From an uncultured Erysipelotrichaceae bacterium (GTDB lineage Bacteria; Bacillota_I; Bacilli_A; Erysipelotrichales; Erysipelotrichaceae): a DNA stretch of 64,000 nt. The stretch covers positions 1 through 64,000 of the forward strand of contig CALVBC010000026.1 of the NCBI GenBank assembly GCA_944325685.1. Direction: 5' to 3'. A program made the translations under genes and the position numbers. This document shows positions 56,095 through 63,679 of this stretch, piece by piece (position 1 is the first letter of the stretch; each line of letters begins with the position of its first letter). Under the pieces are notes generated by a model, which was not told the DNA's origin, made no database searches, and saw nothing but the letters and a program-made list of their open reading frames with translations.

Positions 56095-56558
56095 AATAGA
56101 CCTCCCCAATATTCACTTTCTGGATAGTACTTTTTAAGTTCAGGCCACTGGATGATGAATTTATCAGCGATCTTATACACCATCTTACCAGCCTCAGTCG
56201 GATGATAGACGTTGGCAAATGTCTCGATATAGATGACTTTCTTTTTAAAAAGATGGGCAATATAGCACATCGGTACCGCTGTATGGGTACCTGTTGTGAT
56301 GATGACATCCGGTCTTATCTTTATGAAGTCGATAAAAGAGATGATGATATTAGCGGAAAAGATGAATAAGTACTTAAAAAGATGATCTTTAGTACCATAT
56401 AGAAGATATTTGACCTTAGGATATCTTTCTTTAAGATATGCAGTGGTCTTGGTCTTTTCGGTGATGATAGTACTATCGTACTTTGAAAATAATGGGCTCA
56501 ACTGTAAGAGCTCATTTAAATGTCCACCACCACTTGCGATAAATACGATCTTTTTCAC
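56091..56558 (-). CDS. Alg14-like membrane subunit (PssD/CpsF-type)
   Basis: 155 residues. KKIVFIASGGGHLNELLQL at the N-terminus, ITTGTHTAVPMCYIAHLFKKKVIYIETFANV in the middle (GT28 N-terminal-like acceptor domain) and a membrane-associating hydrophobic stretch near 65-85 match Alg14/PssD proteins. With the downstream Alg13-like subunit it should form a bipartite UDP-sugar transferase, as in capsule loci (Cps14F/G) and eukaryotic Alg13/14. The start is GTG 56558; TATAAT ends six bases before it and there is no SD, another leaderless candidate. Confidence 0.8.
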   Translation of the reverse strand: MKKIVFIASGGGHLNELLQLSPLFSKYDSTIITEKTKTTAYLKERYPKVKYLLYGTKDHLFKYLFIFSANIIISFIDFIKIRPDVIITTGTHTAVPMCYIAHLFKKKVIYIETFANVYHPTEAGKMVYKIADKFIIQWPELKKYYPESEYWGGLF

Positions 56559-56564
56559 TCTGCC

Positions 56565-56593
56565 ATTATAAATAAAAAAGCTGCCTTACTCAA
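56565..56593 (-). promoter_or_regulatory. Promoter of the Alg14/Alg13-like pair inside the ptsI terminator
   Basis: Minus strand TTGAGT (56593-56588), 17-nt spacer, TATAAT (56570-56565), six bases, GTG 56558. The -35 is in the loop region of the ptsI terminator and the spacer covers its descending arm and U-tract. Confidence 0.65.
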
Positions 56594-56607
56594 TTGAGCG
56601 GCAGCTT
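56572..56607 (-). terminator. Rho-independent terminator of ptsI
   Basis: Minus strand AAGCTGCC pairs with GGCAGCTT, with an inner CTCAATTGAG palindrome and a following TTTTATTT. It starts six bases after the ptsI stop. Confidence 0.85.
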
Positions 56608-56612
56608 AACTT

Positions 56613-58322
56613 TTATCTATTTTTGAGATAATCCTCAACGTAGGCACGGATCTCATCTTGTGATTCTAGATCCAAGACCTTCTCCGCTAAGCCTTTCATC
56701 TCTTCGTAATTGAGGCTTCTGATCATCTTACGTGCTGGTAAGATCGATGGCGCCGTCATCGAGAATTCATCAAGGCCTAAGCCAAGCAAGATCGGTGCAG
56801 CGACGACATCACTTGCAAGTTCACCACAGACACCACACCATTTACCATACTTATGAGCGGCATCGATCGCCTTTTTGATGAGGGTCAAGACACCTGGGTT
56901 AAGTGGTTGATATAGGTATGATACCTCTTTAGAGCCACGGTCAGCAGCCATCGTGTATTGAGTGAGGTCATTAGTACCGATCGAAAAGAAATCAGCGTAT
57001 TGAGCAAATTTCTCCGCCATGATCGCACTAGCAGGGATCTCGACCATCATACCGACTTCAATATTTTCACCGACATTGTACCCTTCTTTGATGAGCTTTT
57101 CTCTTTCTTCTTCATAGAGGGCTTTTGCGCGTTTGAATTCATCGATCGTAGCGATCATCGGGAACATGATCGCTGCTCTACCATAAGCGCTAGCTCTTAA
57201 GATCGCTCTTAGTTGGGTCCTAAAGATATCTTGACGGTCAAGACATAGTCTTACAGCACGATATCCTAAAAATGGATTTAGCTCTTCTGGGAACTCAAAG
57301 TAGTTTAGCTTCTTATCACCACCGATATCTAGTGTCCTAAAGACGACGCGTTTGCCATTCATCCTTTCAAGGACTTCTTTATAAGCGACAAATTGTGTCT
57401 CTTCATCTGGGAAGTCATCAACTGAATCCATATAGAGGAATTCGGTACGATATAGGCCAACAGCTTCACCACCATTCTTGATGACACCATCGACATCCTT
57501 TGGTGTACCGATATTAGCTGCGATCTCGACCTTATGACCATCTAAGGAGATGCTCGGTTGATCGACTAATACTTTTAATGCTTCTTTTTCCGCTTTTAAG
57601 GCATCACCGCGCTTTGTATAGTCAGCGACGATATCTTCACTAGGCGAAACGATAACATCACCTGTGGTAGCGTCCATCGCGATGATATCGCCATCTTTAG
57701 TGCCTTCTAAAATGCCACGGCAACCGACGACGGCTGGGATCTCTAAAGATCTAGCCATGATCGCTGAGTGTGAAGTCCTACCACCCTCTTCTGTACAGAA
57801 GCCGATGATATAGTTTTTATCCATCTGAGCTGTATCACTTGGTGTAAGGTCACTAGCGACGATGATGACCTCTTCATCGATGGTCGTTAGATCAGGTACT
57901 TTGACCCCGATGATATTGCACAGTAAGCGATGTCCGACATCCTTGATATCAGCCGCTCTCTCTTTGAAGTATTCATCTTCCATCATCGAGAACATATTGA
58001 CCATCATATCAGTCACTTCTTGACAAGCAGCATCAGCGTTACTTCCATCATTGATCTTCATTTCGATCTGACCCTGATATTCAGGGTCTTGTAGCATCGT
58101 CAAATGCGCATCGAAGATCTCTAATTCTTCGGGTTTTAACTTACCTGTAGCTCTCTCTTTGATCTTGGTGATATCAGCCTCAGTCTTAGCGACTGCCTCT
58201 TTGAATTTAGCTAATTCACTAGCTGTTTCACCTCTTGTTTCTTGTAAGACGATCTGTGGTTGGACATATTTATAGACCTTACCGACAACGATCCCACTTG
58301 ATACAGCGATTCCTTTTAACAT
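56613..58322 (-). CDS. ptsI: PTS enzyme I (phosphoenolpyruvate-protein phosphotransferase)
   Basis: 569 residues. The N-terminal HPr-binding domain and the phosphohistidine segment GGRTSHSAIMARSLEIPAVVG (His near 189) are followed by the PEP-binding TIM barrel with YRTEFLYMD, MVEIPASAIMAEKFA, FFSIGTNDLTQYTMAADR and GVCGELASD. It transfers phosphate from PEP to HPr for sugar uptake. HPr (ptsH), usually adjacent, is not here. SD AAAGGAG lies before ATG 58322, with promoter TTGAAG-17-TAAAAT upstream and a terminator after. Confidence 0.97.
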   Translation of the reverse strand: MLKGIAVSSGIVVGKVYKYVQPQIVLQETRGETASELAKFKEAVAKTEADITKIKERATGKLKPEELEIFDAHLTMLQDPEYQGQIEMKINDGSNADAACQEVTDMMVNMFSMMEDEYFKERAADIKDVGHRLLCNIIGVKVPDLTTIDEEVIIVASDLTPSDTAQMDKNYIIGFCTEEGGRTSHSAIMARSLEIPAVVGCRGILEGTKDGDIIAMDATTGDVIVSPSEDIVADYTKRGDALKAEKEALKVLVDQPSISLDGHKVEIAANIGTPKDVDGVIKNGGEAVGLYRTEFLYMDSVDDFPDEETQFVAYKEVLERMNGKRVVFRTLDIGGDKKLNYFEFPEELNPFLGYRAVRLCLDRQDIFRTQLRAILRASAYGRAAIMFPMIATIDEFKRAKALYEEEREKLIKEGYNVGENIEVGMMVEIPASAIMAEKFAQYADFFSIGTNDLTQYTMAADRGSKEVSYLYQPLNPGVLTLIKKAIDAAHKYGKWCGVCGELASDVVAAPILLGLGLDEFSMTAPSILPARKMIRSLNYEEMKGLAEKVLDLESQDEIRAYVEDYLKNR

Positions 58323-58360
58323 ATTGATCCACTCTCCTTTATATTTGAATCTCTGTCATC

Positions 58361-58389
58361 ATTTTATTGCATTTATATAAAAACTTCAA
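58361..58389 (-). promoter_or_regulatory. ptsI promoter
   Basis: Minus strand TTGAAG (58389-58384), 17-nt spacer, TAAAAT (58366-58361), with a leader of about 35 nt and SD AAAGGAG. It is a normal leadered promoter. Confidence 0.65.
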
Positions 58390-58423
58390 TAAACGCTTAC
58401 ATTTTTTTGTCATCAATATCACA

Positions 58424-58452
58424 AGTTAAAAGCCGGCGCATATGTCCGGCTT
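58424..58452 (-). terminator. Hairpin after the small HTH-like gene
   Basis: Minus strand AAGCCGG-N9-CCGGCTT followed by TTAACTT. GC-rich stem with a short U-run, five bases after the stop. Confidence 0.7.
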
Positions 58453-58457
58453 ACCAT

Positions 58458-58736
58458 TCAGATTTTTAGAGCTTCGATAAAACTGGCAAAGGCGATCGCC
58501 TTACGACGGTTAAATGTCGACTCTGAGTAAAGATCATAGAACCAGTTTGGATCTTGATCATCATCTTCAAGCATGTGCTTGATGATCTCACGTGACTTCG
58601 AATCTAAAGTCGATACAGCGTATTCGATCTTAAGGATGGTGTCACGAGCATGTCGTAATGTGTCAAGATCAACATTCAAGGTCCCTACGACGTGTGCATC
58701 GATCAAAAGCTTATGCCTTCGATAGCACGCTACCAC
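58458..58736 (-). CDS. Small helical protein with ArpU/sigma-4-like HTH, unusual start
   Basis: I do not recognise the family with certainty. From GTG 58736 it encodes 92 residues. The C-terminus (WFYDLYSESTFNRRKAIAFA) resembles the SxSTxxRxRxxAI helix-turn-helix of ArpU/MG284-like proteins, and the rest is helical. The GTG has SD GAGGAG at a long spacing (11). The same frame stays open for 21 more codons back to the hpf TGA stop, with plausible coding sequence (ITKYSTRINRGVVELV) but no ATG/GTG/TTG. An ATG overlapping the hpf stop (TGATG) is in another frame and ends after 12 codons. The true start may be non-canonical, or the gene may be frameshifted. Confidence 0.5.
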   Translation of the reverse strand: MVACYRRHKLLIDAHVVGTLNVDLDTLRHARDTILKIEYAVSTLDSKSREIIKHMLEDDDQDPNWFYDLYSESTFNRRKAIAFASFIEALKI

Positions 58737-58799
58737 TAATTCAACAACTCCTCGGTTGATCCTAGTGCTGTACTTTGTTATAACTCTCCTTACTGGCCA

Positions 58800-59327
58800 T
58801 CACTCGTCGATCTCGATCAGACCGTAGTTATCATCAAAACGCTTGTAAACTACTGCTAGCTTATTTGCATCGATGTCTTTGTATATGAAGAAGCTGTGTG
58901 ATAGCATCTCCATCTGCATGATGGCCTCATCTAAAGTCATCTCATCTGCATAGATGCGTTTTGTTTTTACGAGGGTTTCATCTTCATTTGGCTCTTCATT
59001 GAGCGTGATGAAATTCTCGGCTAATGAATCCTTGTGTCTGCGAGATAATCTCGTCTTCTGTCTGCGTATTTGATCTTCTAGCTTGTCGATCGCTAGGTCT
59101 ACCGCAGCATAGAAGTCCTGATGCATGACTTCTGCTCTTAATAGTCCTACTTTCGTTGGGATCGTCACTTCTACTTTTTGCCCATTTGGGTACACCTTAG
59201 CGACTACACGTGCTGTCGTGTCGTCATCGATCATGAAGTACTTCTTCAAAAAGCTCAACTTCGTTTCGATCTTATGACGCATACCGTCAGTGATAGTGAT
59301 ATTTTCGCCATAAATTTCAAATTTCAT
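58800..59327 (-). CDS. hpf: Long-form ribosome hibernation promoting factor
   Basis: 175 residues. The N-terminal HPF/YfiA domain (MKFEIYGENITITDGMRHKI, LDLAIDKLEDQIRRQKTRLS-like at about 75-95) and a C-terminal dimerisation domain (TKRIYADEMTLDEAIMQMEML, HSFFIYKD, YKRFDDNYGLIEI) mark the long form that makes 100S ribosomes in one protein. ATG 59327 has SD AAGGAG eight bases upstream; longer starts enter the upstream gene. The stop TGA overlaps an ATG and is followed in frame by the ORF described at 58458-58736. Confidence 0.95.
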   Translation of the reverse strand: MKFEIYGENITITDGMRHKIETKLSFLKKYFMIDDDTTARVVAKVYPNGQKVEVTIPTKVGLLRAEVMHQDFYAAVDLAIDKLEDQIRRQKTRLSRRHKDSLAENFITLNEEPNEDETLVKTKRIYADEMTLDEAIMQMEMLSHSFFIYKDIDANKLAVVYKRFDDNYGLIEIDE

Positions 59328-59341
59328 ATAGAAAACTCCTT

Positions 59342-60796
59342 CTAAGTTGCCATTAGATCTAACAACCATTTATATATTAAGTATAAGCTATATGAGTCCA
59401 ATGAACAATATGCCGATAGATCCTTTTTCACATCATCAAGATCGACATACTTGTCATTTAGATCTAATAGCCGCCACTTATATACCGCATCCATACCACT
59501 CGATATCGCTAATTCCTCATAGTCCATATCCGATACGACCTTGACTAAGGATTTGACCGAAAAGTTACCACGCATCTTCGTATCATAGACTAGCCCTTCT
59601 TGGAAAGGATAGGCCATGTCGATAAACCGCGACAGTAGCTCATCGATAAACGGAGCATATGCTTCAAATTGCCGTTTTAATTCACTGAGGCGGAGCATCT
59701 CCGCACCCTTAGCGTTATAAGCGATAAGGTATGCATCTTTTGGGACATCCTTTAATAGTGATCTGATGAAATCCTCACGACAATCACCCGTTTGGATAAA
59801 CTCACGATGAGTTAGGGTCCCATCTTTTTTGAGCATGTGCATCGAATACTGGAATGGCACATGTTCATATGGTCTTAGACCTCGATACGGTGGGATCATA
59901 TATGTCTCCCACTCGAAATCGATAAAGACTAAGGTCTTATCTTTAAAGCTCGCAAGCCATTTACTTAACGCCAGATCATCATGATATGATCCACCATTAC
60001 GATCGGCTTGGATCTGCGCATATTGGACCCTCGTCCCTTCGATCAGATCGATCCTTGCATCTTTAAGGTACTTGATACCTTCGTTTATCATCTGGTCTTT
60101 TTTAGCTGATGATACGAGGAATTCGATACTGTTATCAGGCAGAACTTGCGGGAAGCACTGCGCGTAAAAGTCGCAAAGACCGCGTAGCTTACATCGACGC
60201 CTTTTGATCGGCGGATGTTGCGCGAGTGATCCTTTCTTCATCCGAGCTAGGATGTCGGAAAGATCATAGCCATCATCGATCAAGTCATCTAACTTGATGC
60301 TTGGTCGCCCCTGATGGTAAAGATGATCGCTGACCACAAAGAGCTTTTTAAGATCAAGATCTTTATCGCGTACATATTCGCCATTTAGATGGACGATATA
60401 TACTTTGGTGATCTTGATGCCGTTTTCCCTTAAGACCCAAAGATTATCGCGATAGAATTCAACATCTTCATCTTTGGGGAACGGGGCATACATCACAAAG
60501 TACAATTCATACCCATCTCGCACTTTATGCAAAAGTGGGACCTTGATCCTGAGATCATCATAAGCAAAGCGAGCTTTGACGAACCATTCGTGATCATTGA
60601 GCTCCTTAATCACACGTTCTGGTGCGTCGCCCCTTTGTCCGATATAGTAACCGTCTATGCCTAAGTAGTCGACAACGAGTTTTGTGAGCTCTTCATCATG
60701 GCGTAGATATGGTTGGTAAACTGTAGCTTGGTCTTGATCTAGGTAATATAAGCGCTGACAGCGTTTATACCTCTTGACGTCGCTGATGTGTATCAT
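59342..60796 (-). CDS. DUF2779 protein: Cas4/RecB-like plus DEDD-type nuclease domains
   Basis: 484 residues. The N-terminal part has MIHISDVKRYKRCQRLYYL (first cysteine of a Cas4/RecB-type Fe-S nuclease) and a later cluster RRRCKLRGLCDFYAQCFP giving the remaining cysteines near 200-215. The C-terminal DUF2779 domain has FIDFEWETYMIPPYRG and PYEHVPFQYSMHML, similar to a DnaQ-like DEDD exonuclease with D-x-E, and LSAYCSLDSYS near the end. It may process nucleic acid; the substrate is unknown. TATCAT ends six bases before ATG 60796, with no proper SD. hpf follows 14 bases after its stop. Confidence 0.78.
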   Translation of the reverse strand: MIHISDVKRYKRCQRLYYLDQDQATVYQPYLRHDEELTKLVVDYLGIDGYYIGQRGDAPERVIKELNDHEWFVKARFAYDDLRIKVPLLHKVRDGYELYFVMYAPFPKDEDVEFYRDNLWVLRENGIKITKVYIVHLNGEYVRDKDLDLKKLFVVSDHLYHQGRPSIKLDDLIDDGYDLSDILARMKKGSLAQHPPIKRRRCKLRGLCDFYAQCFPQVLPDNSIEFLVSSAKKDQMINEGIKYLKDARIDLIEGTRVQYAQIQADRNGGSYHDDLALSKWLASFKDKTLVFIDFEWETYMIPPYRGLRPYEHVPFQYSMHMLKKDGTLTHREFIQTGDCREDFIRSLLKDVPKDAYLIAYNAKGAEMLRLSELKRQFEAYAPFIDELLSRFIDMAYPFQEGLVYDTKMRGNFSVKSLVKVVSDMDYEELAISSGMDAVYKWRLLDLNDKYVDLDDVKKDLSAYCSLDSYSLYLIYKWLLDLMAT

Positions 60797-60802
60797 ACCT
60801 AT

Positions 60803-60808
60803 ATGATA
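60803..60808 (-). promoter_or_regulatory. -10 element of the DUF2779 gene
   Basis: TATCAT (5 of 6 to consensus) on the minus strand, six bases (ATAGGT), then ATG 60796. The -35 is not clear. Confidence 0.4.
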
Positions 60809-60844
60809 ACATATTTAATTGATATAGATAGTTAAAATCACAAT

Positions 60845-60879
60845 AAAAATTAAAAACTGGACAGTTTTAACTATCCAGT
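60845..60879 (-). terminator. Rho-independent terminator of potD
   Basis: Minus strand ACTGGATAGTT-AA-AACTGTCCAGT (one G-U pair; terminal pairs open into the loop) followed by TTTTAATTTTTATT, a strong U-rich tail. Confidence 0.85.
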
Positions 60880-60886
60880 CATTTGA

Positions 60887-61966
60887 TCAGCTATTCTTTA
60901 CTTTGATCCAAAGCTCTGAGAGCTTTTCCCTTAATACTTCATTATTGCGGAAGACCTCATCTTTTGGATTATCGGTCCTAGCTATATAGGCATCATTGCC
61001 ATAATACTCACCATCTTCCGCTGACATCGACTCTAAAACTTCAGCATTGCTAGATGCATAACCAACGGTAGATGAATTGTCATATGAAGCATCATAAGTC
61101 AAGATGTAGTTGATGAATTCATTGGCGAGTTTAGGACAATCAGCATTCTTAGGAATGACCATGGCATCTGTCCAGATATTAGTCCCTTCTTCCGGTACAA
61201 AGAAAGCCATATTTTCATTTTGTGACAGGATATAAGCAGCATCACCTGAATACATGAAGCCCATCGCCTTTTCGCCAAAGATAAGCCCATCGATCGCCTC
61301 ATCGGTGACATACGCTGGCTCCATCGTCTTTTGTACATCTACTAGCCATTCATACGCTTCATTGATCTCATCCTCATTTTCGGTATTCATCGAATAGCCT
61401 AAGGCTTTTAAAGCGACCATGAAGGCATCGCGTTCAGAATCGTACATGTAGATCTGACCTTTGTATTTGGTATTTTTAAATACCTCCCAGCCTTGGCTTT
61501 CGACGTCACTAGGATCGACGATCGTCTTATCATAAACGATACCGACATTGCCCCAGAAGTAAGGGATACTATAGGTATTATCGGGATCATAATCCTTATT
61601 CAAAGTACCTTCATATAAAAGATCGGTATTGGTGATGATATCGTAGTCGAGTGGTTGAAGTAAGTCTTCTTCGATCAACCTTTCGATCATGTAGTCAGAT
61701 GGTACTAAGATATCATAATGCGATCCACCGAGGATCTTGGTGTACATCGCCTCATTGGAGTCAAATAAGCTGTAATTGACTTTGACATTATAAGCATCTT
61801 CAAAATTGCTGATGACATCTTCACCGATGTATTCACCCCAGTTATAGACATTTAAGACATCGCATCCATACTCTTCGTTCGGATCGACATTGCTAGTTGA
61901 AGAGCTACAACCACTTAGGGTAAATACTAACAATAGGCAAAGTGCGACATATAAAATCTTCTTCAT
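60887..61966 (-). CDS. potD: Spermidine/putrescine-binding lipoprotein
   Basis: 359 residues. The signal peptide ends in LFTLSGC-type lipobox (VFTLSGC), followed by a Ser-rich spacer. NVYNWGEYIGEDVI, YDILVPSDYMIERL, YSIPYFWGNVGIVYDK and the conserved acidic/aromatic binding residues fit PotD/PotF. It delivers polyamines to PotABC. SD GGGAGG lies five bases before ATG 61966. It has its own promoter and a palindromic operator (61983-62059) and is separated from potC by a terminator, so it is regulated apart from the permease genes. Confidence 0.94.
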   Translation of the reverse strand: MKKILYVALCLLLVFTLSGCSSSTSNVDPNEEYGCDVLNVYNWGEYIGEDVISNFEDAYNVKVNYSLFDSNEAMYTKILGGSHYDILVPSDYMIERLIEEDLLQPLDYDIITNTDLLYEGTLNKDYDPDNTYSIPYFWGNVGIVYDKTIVDPSDVESQGWEVFKNTKYKGQIYMYDSERDAFMVALKALGYSMNTENEDEINEAYEWLVDVQKTMEPAYVTDEAIDGLIFGEKAMGFMYSGDAAYILSQNENMAFFVPEEGTNIWTDAMVIPKNADCPKLANEFINYILTYDASYDNSSTVGYASSNAEVLESMSAEDGEYYGNDAYIARTDNPKDEVFRNNEVLREKLSELWIKVKNS

Positions 61967-61982
61967 ACATACCTCCCCTTAA

Positions 61983-62059
61983 TTTGTTTAGTATTACTAA
62001 ACAAAAGATTTTCTTTTATAAAACAAAAGTAATTATACATATTTTTAGGACCATGTAAA
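61983..62059 (-). promoter_or_regulatory. potD promoter and 23-bp palindromic operator
   Basis: Minus strand TTTACA (62059-62054), 16-nt spacer, TATAAT (62037-62032). About 20-40 bases downstream of the predicted start is a perfect palindrome TTTGTTTAGTA-T-TACTAAACAAA (61983-62005; 11-bp arms, one central base). No U-run follows on the transcript, so a repressor site is more likely than a terminator. The regulator is unknown. Confidence 0.65.
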
Positions 62060-62081
62060 TAACTTGGAGCCAAAAGAATAC

Positions 62082-62101
62082 AAAAAGTGGCCGTAGCCAC
62101 T
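62082..62101 (-). terminator. Rho-independent terminator after potC
   Basis: Minus strand AGTGGC-TACG-GCCACT followed by TTTTGTATTCTTTT, starting two bases after the potC stop. Confidence 0.8.
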
Positions 62102-62103
62102 TA

Positions 62104-62901
62104 TTAGATCTCATTAGTTTCCGCTTTTTGATGACGTTTTGTAGCGATCAGAGGGATCACATTTGCTAATACCAGGACGATCGTGATACCGACAACGATG
62201 ATCGTCGATAGAGCATTGATGCTCGGATTGATCCGCCTGACGCTTGAATAGACATAAGTCGAGATATTATTGATACCAGGACCGGTCACAAAATAGGAGA
62301 TGACAAAGTCATCAAAGGACATCGTAAAAGCCGTAAGAGCACCGGTGAAGATACCTGGCTTGATCTGGGGGATGATGACCTTATATAGGGCTTGCCAAGG
62401 TGTACAACCTAAATCTAAAGCCGCTTCTGCTAAGTTATCATCGAGCTGGCGGATCTTGGGCATGATCGAAAGGATGACATAAGGGATACAGAAGATGATA
62501 TGCGCTAATAATAGCGTACCAAAACCGGTCGTGATACCAAATGTCACAAACAATAACATGAGTCCGATCGCGGTGACGATCTCAGGGTTAAGCATCGATA
62601 AATTATCCATCTGATTGACGAACTCCTTGACCACACGCTTGCTTTTCGATAGACCGATCGCCGTTATCGTGCCGATGATCGTCGAGACGATCGTCGCGAT
62701 GATGGCGATGACGACCGAATAATAGATCGATTCCATCATCGTCCGATTCGCAAACATCTTTTCATACCACTGCAGGGAAAAACCGGTGAAATTAGTCAAG
62801 GAACGCGAGTCGTTGAATGAGAAAAAGACGACATAGACGATCGGTAGATAGAAGAATAAGATGACTAAAGCTAAATAGATCTTCGGTAGATACTTACGCA
62901 T
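62104..62901 (-). CDS. potC: Spermidine/putrescine ABC permease PotC
   Basis: 265 residues with six predicted membrane helices. The EAA loop is EAALDLGCTPWQALYKVIIPQIKPGI, characteristic of PotC-like importers. ATG 62901 is chosen because SD AAGGAGG lies five to six bases upstream. The start overlaps the end of potB by eight bases. Substrate is inferred from gene order with PotA/PotB/PotD. Confidence 0.94.
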   Translation of the reverse strand: MRKYLPKIYLALVILFFYLPIVYVVFFSFNDSRSLTNFTGFSLQWYEKMFANRTMMESIYYSVVIAIIATIVSTIIGTITAIGLSKSKRVVKEFVNQMDNLSMLNPEIVTAIGLMLLFVTFGITTGFGTLLLAHIIFCIPYVILSIMPKIRQLDDNLAEAALDLGCTPWQALYKVIIPQIKPGIFTGALTAFTMSFDDFVISYFVTGPGINNISTYVYSSVRRINPSINALSTIIVVGITIVLVLANVIPLIATKRHQKAETNEI

Positions 62902-63679
62902 TGTCAGCCTCCTTTTCATGGTCGAATTTTCTCGTTATAAACATCGATACTAAGATGACGATGGTCATGATGAGCGATATCGCTGCCCCGAAGTTCCAAT
63001 CACCAGCGGTCAAGAAGTAGCTCTCGATGAGATTGCCGATGAGGACAAATGAGCCTCCACCCAAAAGTTTTGGGATGAAGAAAGATGAAACAGCTGGTAA
63101 AAAGACTAAGGTTATACCTGAGATTATGCCTGGTACACTTAACGGCAATGTCACCTTCATAAAAGCTTGGCGAGCATTACAACCGAGGTCAGTCGCGGCG
63201 ACAAGGTAATCCTTGTTCATCTTGGATAGTGATGTATAGATCTGTAAGATCATAAAAGGCAAGAAGTTATATACCATCCCGATATAGACCTTCACTTCTG
63301 GTGATAATCCTGATTCTAGCAAGATACCACGCCATGCGTATGTCCTTACTAGCATATTGATCCACATCGGTAAAGTTATGATAAGCACAGCGACGCTTTG
63401 GCTATTCGGTCTTAATTTAGCGATGAAATAAGCCGCTGGATAGCCGAACAGGATGCAGATGATCGTCGTCGCGATCGCGATCTTTAGAGATCGCCATAAG
63501 ACCTCGATAAAGATCGAATCTTCAAAGAAACGCAAGAAGTTGTCGAAGGTGAAATTGAAGGTCATGACACTATTGCCTTCGTCGGTGAAGGCATAGATCA
63601 AGATCATAAACATCGGCACCAGGATAAAGATGATGCCCCAGACGAGATATGGATAGACTAAACGGCGAAATTCCTTCAT
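62894..63679 (-). CDS. potB: Spermidine/putrescine ABC permease PotB
   Basis: 261 residues with six predicted membrane helices. The EAA loop AATDLGCNARQAFMKVTLP and the LITLPMWINMLVRTYAWRGIL periplasmic-side segment typical of PotB are present. Its ATG overlaps the potA stop (ATGA), showing coupled synthesis of transporter subunits. Confidence 0.94.
   Translation of the reverse strand: MKEFRRLVYPYLVWGIIFILVPMFMILIYAFTDEGNSVMTFNFTFDNFLRFFEDSIFIEVLWRSLKIAIATTIICILFGYPAAYFIAKLRPNSQSVAVLIITLPMWINMLVRTYAWRGILLESGLSPEVKVYIGMVYNFLPFMILQIYTSLSKMNKDYLVAATDLGCNARQAFMKVTLPLSVPGIISGITLVFLPAVSSFFIPKLLGGGSFVLIGNLIESYFLTAGDWNFGAAISLIMTIVILVSMFITRKFDHEKEADNA

Noticed and set aside
59342-60796. CRISPR-associated Cas4
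   Set aside because: The Cys-cluster nuclease features come with a DUF2779 domain, and there is no repeat array or other cas gene in the window.
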